From Telmatactis stephensoni (Eukaryota > Cnidaria > Anthozoa > Actiniaria > Isophelliidae): a stretch of 64,000 bases of DNA. How positions within the stretch are numbered: position 1 is the first letter of the stretch; the number at the start of each line of letters is the position of its first letter. Under the pieces are notes generated by a model that was given only the letters and a program-made list of their open reading frames with translations, ran no database searches and was not told the DNA's origin. Of the stretch, positions 14,343 through 21,895 are shown piece by piece. Made by a program: the position numbers and the translations under genes. The stretch is taken from the NCBI GenBank assembly GCA_029948255.1, contig JALIZF010001003.1:60557-124556 (forward strand). Reading direction: 5' to 3'.

Positions 14343-17300
14343 GCTTGTCTACCTGTCTTTCTGTGTCTGTCTGTCTGTCGGTCGGTTGGTGCGGCGCTTA
14401 TTATTATTTTCAAACCTTATATTTTTATAAAATTTCAACGTTGAGTTGTACCGTACTTGTCCCCCCCCGATTCAAGATGATAGTGCTATTAACTGCTACA
14501 TTGTATGAATAAATACGGCGCTTATTCGAAGGCGGTGCTTATTTATGATTTTTTTTTGGGGGGGGGGCGGTGTTTGATCGGGGGGGGAGGGGGCGCTTAA
14601 ACGAGTAAATACGATAACTTTTCATCTTCCATCGGACTGACGTAATTTCATGTGTAATTTTGCTTTTAGCTACGAACACATGGTATACATTCTCGACTCA
14701 TTTCTCTACTGCACCGAACGTTGTACCAAAGCTGAAAAAATCCTAAACCGAAGCGCATCGTCTATCAGTAGTATAGATGGCGATGAATCGTCTACCGGGC
14801 TCCACTCGACTGATCTCAACCGCGTACATAGTGAACCTGGCACTAGCTCTCAACCAAACACTCGACGCATGCGCAGTAAAGAACGTGAAGAGTACGTCAA
14901 ATTTTTTGGTATGAACGTCGCTGGAAAGGACCGGGACGAGTTCTTACAAAATTTACAAGGCACGCTTCAGAAGAAGTCCCGGATGTTAGTTCCCAAGGCA
15001 ACGTGGGAAGTATTTACGCATAATGTTGGAACTTTGAGAATGAAATCTGTGGAAGAGTCGAGTGGCAAAACCGGAAATGTGGAAGAGAGTGAACTTCCAG
15101 TCACTATAGAGAGTGCTTCAAAGTAAGTTATATCTCTGAATCAACAAATCTGATTGGTTAAAATTGATTGTTTTCTATCGTTTATCTATTTTTAAAGAGT
15201 GACGTACCCATATCCATTGGCGCAAAACTGGTCAGCGGACCACATCTTTGATAGATGGAAGATCTCTATTGACCTGTTTTCCCGCCTTTTTCTCGCTGAC
15301 GGGCCTGGTGCCGAGCGTGACAGTTTTCTGGCGGCGCGTGCAGGGGTTGCTGGTCGACTAGCTCGGTGAGTATCAAATCCAACTTAACAAATTTTCAATG
15401 ACAAAGTGTCTATGAAAAATAGGTTATTCCGTGTAAAAGTCCATCTAAACAAGCACATTTTCTGACAAATGCATTATTCGGTGAAGTTTTCCATCTTTAT
15501 AGGCCAAAAAGTTACCAAGGAAGTGTTTCCATAGAAATTGTGCTCGTGTAAACGGGCCTTTAGCAGAGTTTCAGTTCTAGATAGTGACGTCATTTTCTCT
15601 ATTTTTAGATTCCGTCGCACCATGTTATATTTACGAGAGTCTGTCACCGCTGACTCACAGCAGAGCGGGCTCGGCTTTGGAGGTCTCGGAGGAAGAGTAG
15701 GGACTACTTTATCGATAGCTGTCAAAAGAACTCGACTCTTGGAAGATACGCTAAGGATTCTGGGAGAGGTAAATACCGTTATTATACCCCTTTCTCTAAG
15801 GTACTTGGTGTATGTGGATTATTTTATCCTCTCAAGCCAAATCTTAGACGGAACACAACAGTATATGGACTTGGGGTACCTCCTTTATAATTGCTGATTT
15901 CATGGTTTCGAGCATTTTTTTCTAGAGAATCATACTGCTAAGCAAAACAAAGAAAAATGATATGTTTCATATCTGAAAATATCTCGCGCTATTTCGTTTC
16001 CCTTTCGAAGTCCTCTTTAAAGATTTTAGTTAACGTTTGGTTTTCGTATAGCACGATCAGAGAAAACTGTGTTCATTGCATATGGAAATCACACTAGCTA
16101 GCGATCACGATCGCAGAGATAACGTTTGTTCCATCTCGGCCATTGTAGCGATCATATGCCAAAGCTTCGATGGCTACGATAGCTGAACACATTTGTCTGC
16201 GATCGTAGCCATCATATGGAAACCAAGGTTAAGCTTACGAAGAGGTCGAGGTTCCTTCTAACCCATGTGGGATATCAATTTTGTTACAGATGCAGCCATT
16301 CCACTACAGCAATTTTCGTGCCAAGTTTGAAGGCGAAGAAGGTTCAGGACCTGGTGTCAATAGAGGTTTCTTTGCTGCAGTGGCTAACGCCCTCAAAGCA
16401 GATAATAAGGTAAGTGTATTACCATGATATTTCTTGAAAACGGACCTTGGGGCCTACAGAGAGAAATACCCTTCTCTGAGATCAACGCTGTTCGTATTAG
16501 AAAGGTGTCTTCTTCCTTAGAGAGAGTTGGTGTGTGTTAAAATAGAAAAAATATTTAACTGAAGTTGACGAATGAATTCTATTTTGTCCGTGCATTTGTA
16601 ATCTAATAGATGCACAGATGACGTCAAGATGTAGTGATAACGAAAAATACGCCACGGTGCAAAGTCAAATGGAAGGACTGTTGTTCTCACCAAATTTTGA
16701 GGTCACTTAAACATCTAGTAGAGCAAAGCTCGATACTATGGAATGTATTAGTCAAGTCGAGAGTTTTCAAGAGCGAATATTTTTGAACCAACCAGAACAC
16801 GCGTAATATTCAATGACGTCATCAATGCGTTGTACTATGATAACACACGGTTCTCGACCAATCAGCTTGCGTGATATATCAATTACTGTATTACATAAAC
16901 TGACTTGATGCACTTTTTTCAGCTGCCTCCTGAAGCAACCTCATTGTTACACGAACCTGGTAAACTACCAGAACAAAGTGGATTCTACGCACCCAAACCC
17001 TGGACATACAGAGAGGGTACTAAGAATGGTATACAAATCAAGGTAGGATTGCAGAGCTGGAAAATAGAAATAAAGGAAGGGAATGCAGTAAGGAAAGGAA
17101 AGAATGAACAAAACAAACAGATTGAGAATGGAAGTAAAAAAGGAAGGACGAAAGAGAGCAAAGACAAAACCTAATAGAAAAAGAGGAGTAAGTGAAAGGA
17201 AAAAGGAAAGGAGAAACGAAAGAAAAAGAAAAAGAAACAAGCGAAAGGAGATAAAAGTTATAAGTTATAAGACTGATTTAGCAAACACGATGAGAGGTGA

Positions 17301-20116
17301 AAGACGACCCCGCGTACACTGACGAATTTTGTTCGAAATGAAAGAGGACGCGAAAGCTAGTGAAATAACATTATTATTTTATTACTACAACAGGGCCATA
17401 GAAGAGAGGAACTTAATCCTCATTGTAAACTATACCCCATCAAATATATAAATGTACTTTATGACGGATAACGAGTCTTATTCTTCCAGTTTGACCCTGC
17501 TGAGCGGCGCCACTACTTCGTTTACTAAGGTGGTGATTATAATTGATTGTAACTTGCTATCGTTTTCAGACTCGACGACTCAAGATGTTCACCGCTATTG
17601 GTCGATTCCTTGGTCTTAGTCTTTGGTTTAATAACACAGTTCCATTGAACTTTAGCAGACACGTAATCAAATTCTTATTAGACAGGTACGGCGAAATAGC
17701 CTTCTGCGCATGCTCACCTTACATGTATGATCAATATAAAAAGTCCCACATGGATTAAAAAATCGTTTTATTTCCAGGGAAGTCACGTGGGAGGACCTAA
17801 TCTTTTTCAATGCGGATCTGTTTGAGGGTCTAAGTCGCATGTTGATCGATGCATCGCATCCTCTTATGACGTCAGAAACATTCCAGGCTACTTATTGCTG
17901 TCATTTTGAGGTATGTTTTATGGAATTACAAGACTCTTACCGTTGACCACACTTTTTTACAACCACTGCCACTTTAACCGCCTCTGTACAATGACCACCT
18001 CTGTACAATGACCACCTCTGTACAATGACCGCCTCTGTACAATGACCACCTCTGTACAATGACCACCTCTGTACAATGACCACCTCTGTACAATGACCAC
18101 CTCTGTACAATGACCACCTCTGTACAATGACCATCTCTGTACAATGACCACCTCTGTACAATGACCACCTCTGTACAATGACCACCTCTGTACAATGACC
18201 ACCTCTGTACAATGATCACCTCTGTACAATGACCGCCTCTGTACAATGACCACCTCTGTACAATGACCATCTCTGTACAATGACCACCTCTGTACAATGA
18301 CCACCTCTGTACAATGACCACCTCTGTACAATGACCGCCTCTGTACAATGACCACCTCTCTATACTAACCACTTTCACATCTTCACCTATCACATTTCTT
18401 GTTGATCACCCAAACTCATAAATTTCTATTTTCACTTTCTACTTAGACATCGGTAGGTGGTACGACGGAGGAACTGCTTCCTGGTGGATCTCAACTTCCC
18501 GTCACACCAGATAACATTTTCAAATATGTCAGGTAAATATGAAATTTGCCACGCCTCTGTATTCTAATAAATGCACAGATGACGTCAAAAATGTGGGTAG
18601 ACGAGGTTCATTGCCTGGGTGCGTCTATTAGATTATAACTGCACGGAAAATGGAACCCAGAGCTCGAGTATTGCGCTGTGACGTAATCCGTGCGTCTGTA
18701 CTTTAGAGACATACTGTATTTGCCCAGTCGAAGCGCGTGCAATATACGAAACACCATGTAATACATGATTCCTTGAGTTAATAAAAGATAGAAGTACAGT
18801 AGAAACTCCCATAAACATTCACTAGCTATTATTATTGTTGTTGTTGCTGTCGTCATCCTTGTTGTGTGTGCATTTGTAAGAGCAAAGAAAGATATATTTT
18901 TACATTTGCCACGATTGATTATCCCAATAGAAATTGGACACGTTCTCCGTGTACTGGACACAGTTGATATTTAACAAATAGATTCCAAACATTCCAACCA
19001 ATCAGAGCGCGCGTAAGATTCGATGACGCCATCTATGTGTGTGTACTCTAATCACACATGGTTGTTCGACCAATCAGAGCGCGCGTAATATGCCTATTAT
19101 TATATAAAATTCAATAGACAAACAAAAGACTCTAAGTGAGAAAAATAGTGCAAAGCCGTACGGCCCCGATCACTTCATCTTTTCCGAAGGTTTTATTAAG
19201 AGCGAGCGAACAGGGCCGTACGGGTCATACAATATAGCTTTCAGCTCACTAGTCCATCAGGGTCATAACGAAGCGTTGTTTGATTAATATACAGATTGTA
19301 TGCAAGCAAAGTCATGACAGGATGCGTGGAAGAAGAACTACGTAGCATGAGAAATGGACTCCATGACGTCATACCTTCTGAATTACTGACTACCTTATCA
19401 CCTGAGGTACGTGGGTTTGTACTACTTGCATTAGTATGTTGTCTGCCTGAGTGACTGACAGAATGAACAGCGAGAACAAACGAACGAACGAAAGAGGGAT
19501 CGAGCGAGCGAATGAACGAACGGACGGACGGACGAAAGAACGAACGAGTAACGCACAACGATCGAACCAACCAGCAAACGCAGCGAACGCACATTCGAAC
19601 GACAGGGCCGTTTCTATTGTAACTTTTTGTTTTGTACAATTTATGTTGGTGTAATGACTGACCGATTAAACAAACGACCGACCGACTGAACTAACGAACT
19701 AACAACCAACTGCTAGACCGACCGACCGACCAAAGAAAAGTACGACTGAACGACCGAAACAAACAATCAAACAAATAAATGAATAAACGAACGAAAGAGC
19801 CACCCTTTGAAGAAACGAACGAAAAATAGCCAACTTAACCGACCGAAAGAACGACCAATGGGAGTAAGTGATAAAATTGCTTGTACGAGTGACTCGGCCA
19901 TTTCTATTGTAACTTTTATCGCGTGTTTATTTTCAGGACTTCCAGTTACTTTTGTCAGGAGGGACAACAGATATCGATATTTCTAAACTACGGTCGTTGA
20001 TCACGTTTACAAACAGTAATGGCTGCTCTAAAGACATCTTAGAACGATTTAAAAGGTATGTTTGTCCACTCTGTCTGTCCTTCCATTTGTCCATATACGC
20101 TCATCTGTCTGTCTGT

Positions 20117-20149
<33 letters not shown>

Positions 20150-20855
20150 TGATGTTTCGAGTTAGGTGTAGTTTGACTCTTGACCACTTCCTTTTCTGTT
20201 AGTTTTGCTTAGATCTTCTTTCATCACCTTACCAACACGACCCATTTTTAATCCATCTCTCCGGCTCTGTCTCCTCGGTTTAACAATATCGCTGTTTCGT
20301 GGAACAGCGCGCTATGTCTAAGGCTTTGGGGCCCACTGTAATTGGTTCCTCTTATGGGTAACTGCCTTGCAGGCGAAGTCAAATAAATAAAAATAAATAA
20401 ATTTACAAGAGTTTCACTTGTATTTCTGTTCTCTCAGATGGTTTTGGTCGATTGTTCAAAAGATGACACCCTTACAAAGGCAACAGTTGTTGTATTTCTG
20501 TACTGGTAGTGCTGTCTTACCAGTTATGAACGATAGACGAGACCCAGAACAAGGTTAGTATGCCACCTATAGAATCGCTTTTCTATTTAATATTTAGGTT
20601 TTGCAAGCTGCTCCTTTAATTCCACTCTGTTAGATTCATTAATCTCCTGATTTTGAAATTAATGTGCTGTTTTTTTCGTTTCTTTACTTCAAAGACCTTA
20701 GTATTACCATTGACGTCATCAGTGGCAACACCAAAGCGTTGCCCATGGCAACAACATGTGGTCAGCGGATGAGTATACCACTGTATCCTTCCAAGAGAAT
20801 TCTCAAGAAAAAGCTTCTCCAAGCGATACAATGTCAGAGTTATGGTCTGGGTTAA
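631..20855 (+). CDS. UBR5/hyd-like HECT E3 ubiquitin ligase, 5'-partial, 28 exons
   Basis: Exons: 631-1940, 3018-3205, 4081-4258, 4583-4686, 5237-5342, 5603-5853, 6477-6693, 7249-7391, 7946-8083, 9101-9157, 9392-10404, 10763-10947, 11230-11296, 11807-12176, 12964-13281, 14027-14190, 14670-15122, 15198-15365, 15609-15768, 16290-16409, 16923-17042, 17570-17685, 17778-17910, 18447-18532, 19295-19406, 19937-20055, 20438-20553, 20695-20855. All junctions are GT..AG and phases agree, giving 2,223 aa plus stop; earlier exons lie left of the window. The protein is colinear with UBR5 from its central beta-rich part to the C terminus. Family role (known): HECT ligases accept ubiquitin on a catalytic Cys and pass it to lysines; UBR5 acts mostly in the nucleus in protein quality control and N-degron turnover. 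Seen here: complete HECT with catalytic Cys at 20757-20759 and an aromatic residue four from the end. Odd: no UBR box and no MLLE domain. It could be a diverged UBR5 ortholog or a separate paralog, so no symbol is given. Confidence 0.92.
2011..2373. mobile_element. MITE with 15-bp terminal inverted repeats
   Basis: GGCTATGTTCACACG at 2011-2025 is perfectly inverted at 2359-2373. A 3-bp TGA flanks both sides (2008-2010 and 2374-2376), consistent with a target duplication. An inner stem is formed by CCTCCTACGCAGGTGTTTT and AAACACCTGTGTAGGAGG near 2220-2276. There is no ORF, so it is non-autonomous. It lies inside an intron of the UBR5-like gene. Confidence 0.8.
2545..2600. repeat. Short interspersed repeat (TTGAAAAGTCAGGGAAAT type)
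   Basis: The CTTGAAAAGTCAGGGAAATC motif with AATTCAAGGTCAAG following resembles the set of motifs at 11525-11655 (GTTGAAAAGTCAGAGAATTA, GGCCAGGGAAATTGT, AAAGCCAGGGAATTTTGG). Both lie in introns of the UBR5-like gene. I cannot place it in a named family. Confidence 0.4.
3018..5342 (+). CDS. UBR5-like exons 2-5: helical/ankyrin-like segment before the UBR-box position
   Basis: Exons 3018-3205, 4081-4258, 4583-4686 and 5237-5342. Exon 2 must start at 3018, not 3016, to keep phase. It gives EQKLLSAIQSGVISQVDDVL, which fits UBR5 VEKQTLMQHILRCDYE. Exon 3 has NQNVLHVCCTNP (UBR5 GNRNILHACVSVC). Exon 4 has VLDKLLNHKLFASKFVPM (UBR5 LKLLCDSVVLQPYL). Exon 5 has DRDAKGCTPFMLSIQTHNFK (UBR5 AKDARGMTPFMSAVSGRAYP), an ankyrin-like repeat. 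Compared with human UBR5 the long acidic/serine insert between exons 3 and 4 is missing. These exons are short with good consensus sites (GTAAGT after exon 2). Confidence 0.88.
3640..3975. repeat. Minisatellite, about 11-bp unit (ATCAACCACTT)
   Basis: Degenerate tandem units of the type TATCAACCACT / TACCAACCACT / TATTGACCACT fill the second half of an intron of the UBR5-like gene. An earlier, looser version (TTACCTTACTG) runs from about 3640. The apparent protein in this stretch is a translation of the repeat. Confidence 0.8.
5603..7391 (+). CDS. UBR5-like exons 6-8: region where a UBR box would be expected, without one
   Basis: Exons 5603-5853, 6477-6693 and 7249-7391, phases 0/0, 0/1, 1/0. 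Exon 6 contains MIFPSTFSSITPLHALAIAC, aligning with UBR5 MVCPSGTNPDDSPLYVLCCN just before its UBR zinc finger. The rest of exon 6 and all of exon 7 then hold only two cysteines in total. Exon 7 is a basic, Ser/Thr/Ala-rich linker (PKAKSPRHRLLERAQKER). Exon 8 (DPKELRQALIEMDKHMV, LANLVQHVLHVKL) realigns with the UBR5 helices that follow its UBR box. The cysteines and histidines that bind three zinc ions in UBR boxes are therefore absent. Exon 7 can also be read in a second open frame (6511), but phase 0 from exon 6 selects the frame given here. Confidence 0.8.
5928..6060 (+). pseudogene. Decayed tandem copy of the 3' end of exon 6 and its donor
   Basis: Bases 5928-6050 (CTAGAATGCTATTCCAAGC.., ending AAATGTAAGAGCTATTTATC) resemble 5772-5890 (CTAGAATGCTATTAAAGC.., ending AAGGTAAGGGTCATTAC). 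Both are followed by ATC trinucleotide repeats. The copy carries indels and substitutions and no longer reads as the exon. This looks like an intragenic tandem duplication that then decayed. Confidence 0.65.
6705..6935. repeat. (ATC)n and (GTT)n trinucleotide tract
   Basis: An ATC run (about 6714-6738) followed by nearly 200 bases of GTT/GTC/GCT-type triplets in an intron of the UBR5-like gene. Long His, Leu, Thr or Asn runs on both strands here are translations of the repeat. Similar short ATC runs occur at 4270-4292 and 5893-5915. Confidence 0.9.
7501..7668. mobile_element. Short inverted-repeat element
   Basis: AATGTCAATTCCCA at 7501-7514 is inverted at 7655-7668. The arms continue imperfectly inward (GGGTC.., CCCAGGGAA, TTCTATTTTAC), so most of the 168 bp can fold back. 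No ORF. It lies in the intron between exons 8 and 9 of the UBR5-like gene. Confidence 0.7.
7690..7870. repeat. Tetranucleotide tract (ATCC / CTGC / GTTC)n
   Basis: Compound microsatellite of 4-bp units that change along its length: TTCATCCAT.., CCTGCCTG.., then GTTCGTTC... All three forward frames stay open through it, giving spurious proteins. Confidence 0.9.
7946..10404 (+). CDS. UBR5-like exons 9-11: scaffold region with long Ser/acidic linker
   Basis: Exons 7946-8083, 9101-9157 (57 bases, an in-phase micro-exon giving AVEDDLICQLFARLLSYSK) and 9392-10404. Exon 11 is the second largest (1,013 bases). It begins right after the splice site with an ATG that is internal, not a start. It carries a helical N part (RWIKPTPQQKQRLLKYSNKL) and an acidic/Pro linker. 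ILVQLAQNWPCVAATVLG follows, then IDGFVIELLTNADKAVLVTF...GMKFLRAIIRQMSVHLS. The last matches the UBR5 segment LDCFTHCLIVKCTADILLLD...TMRFLRSVARVFVILS. In UBR5 this part forms the helical scaffold used in dimer/tetramer assembly (known for the family; inferred here). Confidence 0.86.
8583..8828 (+). mobile_element. tRNA-derived SINE
   Basis: The head has a pol III box A (TGGCACAGTTGG, 8591-8602) and box B (GTTCGATTC, 8636-8644). The D-stem GCAC/GTGC pairs perfectly and the T-arm CCAG/CTGG pairs, but the anticodon arm is degenerate, so it is not a working tRNA. The body ends in a TTTAC repeat (about 8808-8826), a typical SINE tail. It lies in the 1-kb intron between exons 9 and 10. Confidence 0.7.
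10427..10690. mobile_element. Intronic foldback element, family A, copy 1
   Basis: The inner arms TAATAGATGCACGAAAGACG (10557-) and the inverted form around 10648-10670 (GACGTCATCTATGCATCTAT) pair, as do GGTGAGAACAA and TTGTTCTCGCC. The outer part has GATCTGATTGGTTGAGAGCC. Related copies lie at 16596-16885 and 18555-19100 in other introns of the same gene. No ORF. Confidence 0.65.
10763..15122 (+). CDS. UBR5-like exons 12-17: scaffold helices and acidic linker
   Basis: Exons 10763-10947, 11230-11296, 11807-12176, 12964-13281, 14027-14190, 14670-15122. Exon 12 ELVQAAEATVLPVREGVAKA matches UBR5 ELCNVAESLIVPVRMGIARP. Exon 14 has an acidic DSDSDSDEETG / DEDSDMDLEE tract where UBR5 has its EEDHHDEQ...SDMELDLL region. 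Exon 15 has YLTRMYSRLVKEAVDVMLSI (UBR5 YLTSASSLARAYSIVIRQIS). Exon 16 LMFLLRSHTNEHSDTLPVID matches UBR5 LSLMRSHNDEHSDVLPVLD, and exon 17 continues YEHMVYILDSFLYC. Exon 13 is only 67 bases. Exon 17 contains a Ser-rich linker and KEREEYVKFFGMNVAGKDRD. Confidence 0.9.
11010..11120. mobile_element. Near-perfect foldback flanked by a 10-bp direct repeat
   Basis: TCTGGGCCCTC.. pairs with ..GAGGGCCCAGA through the whole element. The inner arms GGGCTTCC/GGAAGCCC leave a 4-base loop at about 11063. ATCTTGACCT occurs at 11000-11009 and again at 11121-11130, as a 10-bp target duplication would. A duplication of 9-10 bp is typical of Mutator-like (MULE) elements. It lies in the 282-bp intron between exons 12 and 13. 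Confidence 0.75.
12405..12895. mobile_element. Foldback element, family B, copy 1
   Basis: GCTTGGTTTCCATTTAATCG (about 12409) is inverted at about 12865-12893 (CGATCATATTGAAATTAAGC). GATCGCAGCG-type motifs lie just inside each end. The related ends TGATCGCTACGATCG/CGATCGTAGCC recur at 16060-16235, marking a family. It fills most of the intron between exons 14 and 15. Confidence 0.6.
14273..14392. repeat. (CTGT)n microsatellite
   Basis: Interrupted CTGT tetranucleotide run in the intron between exons 16 and 17. It is followed by poly-C/poly-G tracts at 14461-14468 and 14558-14592. Confidence 0.95.
15198..20855 (+). CDS. UBR5-like exons 18-28: HECT N- and C-lobe with catalytic cysteine
   Basis: Exons 18-19 give FDRWKISIDLFSRLFLADGP and FRRTMLYLRESV, like UBR5 LGRWRLSLELFGRVF and KFRREMEKLRN. 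Exon 20 opens the HECT fold (FEGEEGSGPGVNRGFFAAVA versus [20 protein letters not shown]). Exon 21 (GKLPEQSGFYAPKPW) follows at once, whereas UBR5 has a long linker plus MLLE here. Exon 22 IGRFLGLSLWFNNTVPLNFS, exon 24 LPVTPDNIFKYV, exon 26 LSGGTTDIDISKLRSLI and exon 27 RWFWSIVQKM are hallmark HECT segments. Exon 28 has LPMATTCGQRMSIPLYPSKR; the Cys codon is TGT at 20757-20759. The stop is TAA at 20853-20855, and the terminus Tyr-Gly-Leu-Gly keeps an aromatic residue at -4. All catalytic features needed for thioester transfer look intact. Confidence 0.94.
16060..16235. mobile_element. Foldback element, family B, copy 2
   Basis: Motifs GCGATCACGATCGCAGAG (about 16099), TGTAGCGATCATATG (about 16145), CTGCGATCGTAGCC and CATATGGAAACCAAGGTTAA (about 16211) match the ends of the element at 12405-12895. 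The copy is short and internally deleted. It lies just before exon 20. Confidence 0.55.
16596..16885. mobile_element. Foldback element, family A, copy 2
   Basis: CTAATAGATGCACAGATGAC (about 16602) followed by GTCAAGATG; TGTTGTTCTCACCAAATTTTG (about 16680); and GACCAATCAGCTTGCGTGATA at the right end (16855-) match copies at 10427 and 18555. It lies between exons 20 and 21, exactly where other UBR5 genes would encode the MLLE part, but it has no ORF. Confidence 0.6.
17043..17300. repeat. Purine-rich (A/G) tract
   Basis: Nearly all-purine + strand from the donor of exon 21 to about 17260, built of GGAAAGAAA-like units. Apparent Lys/Arg/Glu-rich (forward) and Phe/Leu-rich (reverse) proteins are translations of this composition. 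Confidence 0.8.
17979..18360. repeat. 17-bp minisatellite, about 22 copies
   Basis: The unit TGTACAATGACCACCTC repeats with single-base variants (ACC to GCC, ATC or A-TCACC). Because 17 is not a multiple of 3, all three reverse frames cycle through the same 17-residue product (motif HCTEVVIVQRW). This makes three overlapping spurious ORFs. It lies in the intron between exons 23 and 24. Confidence 0.95.
18555..19100. mobile_element. Foldback element, family A, copy 3 (possibly interrupted)
   Basis: ATTCTAATAAATGCACAGATG (18560) with TGACGTCA, GTGCGTCTATTAGATTATAA (18620) and a repeated ACCAATCAGAGCGCGCGTAA (at about 18998 and 19070) match copies at 10427 and 16596. The central part may hold other inserted DNA. 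Confidence 0.55.
19155..19230. mobile_element. Short inverted-repeat element, family C, copy 1
   Basis: GCCGTACGGCC at about 19157 is inverted as GGGCCGTACGG at 19213-19222. The inside reads CCCGATCACTTCATCTTTTC followed by CGAAGGTTTTATTAAG. The same core occurs at 44515-44615, 25 kb away. Confidence 0.55.
19470..19860. repeat. (GAAC/GACC/CGAA)n tetranucleotide tracts
   Basis: Two stretches (about 19470-19560 and 19655-19860) of 4-bp units in the intron between exons 25 and 26, with a shared flanking phrase GGCCRTTTCTATTGTAACTTTT at about 19605 and 19897. Spurious ORFs on both strands. Confidence 0.85.
20105..20402 (+). repeat. (CTGC)n tract, then possible retroelement 3' end with AAATAA tail
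   Basis: CTGTCTGCCTGCC repeats at 20108-20150. From about 20210 to 20402 the sequence ends in a run of AAATAAATAAA after GCCTTGCAGGCGAAGTC. This is how CR1/L2-like LINE copies commonly end, but there is no coding part to confirm it. Confidence 0.4.
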
Positions 20856-21589
20856 TGAGAATAAATTCCAAAGATTTCATCGGTTCCTTTCATCACGCAA
20901 GAAACGTCGTGACTGAGTCACGTAATCTTCACAATTTGACCAGATTGGTCAAACAGGTGTATCACAAGTGGATGAAATAGCATTGGCAACATGTTCCACA
21001 ATCAATGTCCGTGATTTTTGTCACACAATCATAAGTAAAGTCTTATGGAATTAATGTATATCCAGGACGTAGTGTTATTAACGAAGACTGTACTATAGGA
21101 GCGTGACATATGTATATACTTCATACTAACTGTCATATAGTGTCCTTGGGATTTTGTCTTAATCATACTAGCCCAGCTCTAAGTTCGTAAATTTAGAAGT
21201 ATACTGTGGGGGAGACTTTCTAGCATGGTGTTATGAAGTATATACATGCAATGAAGTAAAGACAATTGAATTTTTCACAATAACTTTTAACACTACTTTC
21301 TTATGGAACAACTTTTCAGATATCCTCCTTCAATTCACAATGTGTATTATATTTGTATAATGATGTGGGACTTAAGGTTGTGATATTATTATGGAGTAGA
21401 AAAATCAGCAATGAATACATGTATACAGTCTAGTAAGGTAACCAAACTTTTAACATTCATGGCCTAACCTTCACAGGGCACTCTGATAAATATGTAGGGC
21501 AGTATAATTTTTTGGCTTTCAAAACATTAATAGTATATTTTTTTGACCTTTCAATGACTATGGGAAGGCTTAGTTATTTCTATAGTAAA

Positions 21590-21895
21590 TGCTTGGTTAC
21601 CTTCCTTGTAAAAGAAGAACCATGGTTACTGTGGTTTCCTTAGTTACCTTGTTACCTTGGTAACATATTTTAATCAGTTTTGTTTATTTGTAGCATGGAT
21701 TCTTTGGTATATTGTTAGCTGGGGTACACTGTTACCATGGTTATATACCTACCTTGGTAACATTACCTTGGACAGTTACATTGGTCATGTGGTTACCTTA
21801 GTTAACTGGTTACCATGGTAACATGGTTACTTTGGTAACATGTTTGTCTTGGTAATATGGTTACCTTGGCAACTTGGTTACCTTGACTACCTACA
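21590..21895. repeat. GGTTACCTTGGTAAC minisatellite
   Basis: Degenerate units of about 11-13 bp (GGTTACCTTGGTAACATGG) in which GGTTAC and GTAACC are themselves complementary, so the whole stretch can form alternative hairpins. It lies within about 1 kb of the UBR5-like stop and may be in its 3' UTR. Confidence 0.75.

Noticed and set aside
17937..18393. Three overlapping reverse-strand ORFs rich in HCTEVVIVQRW repeats; also considered as a CRISPR-like array
   Set aside because: They are translations of a contiguous 17-bp minisatellite with no spacers; no start context, no homology, inside an intron.
20756..20980. Forward ORF running past the HECT stop codon
   Set aside because: It is another frame of the last exon; the HECT frame ends correctly at 20855.
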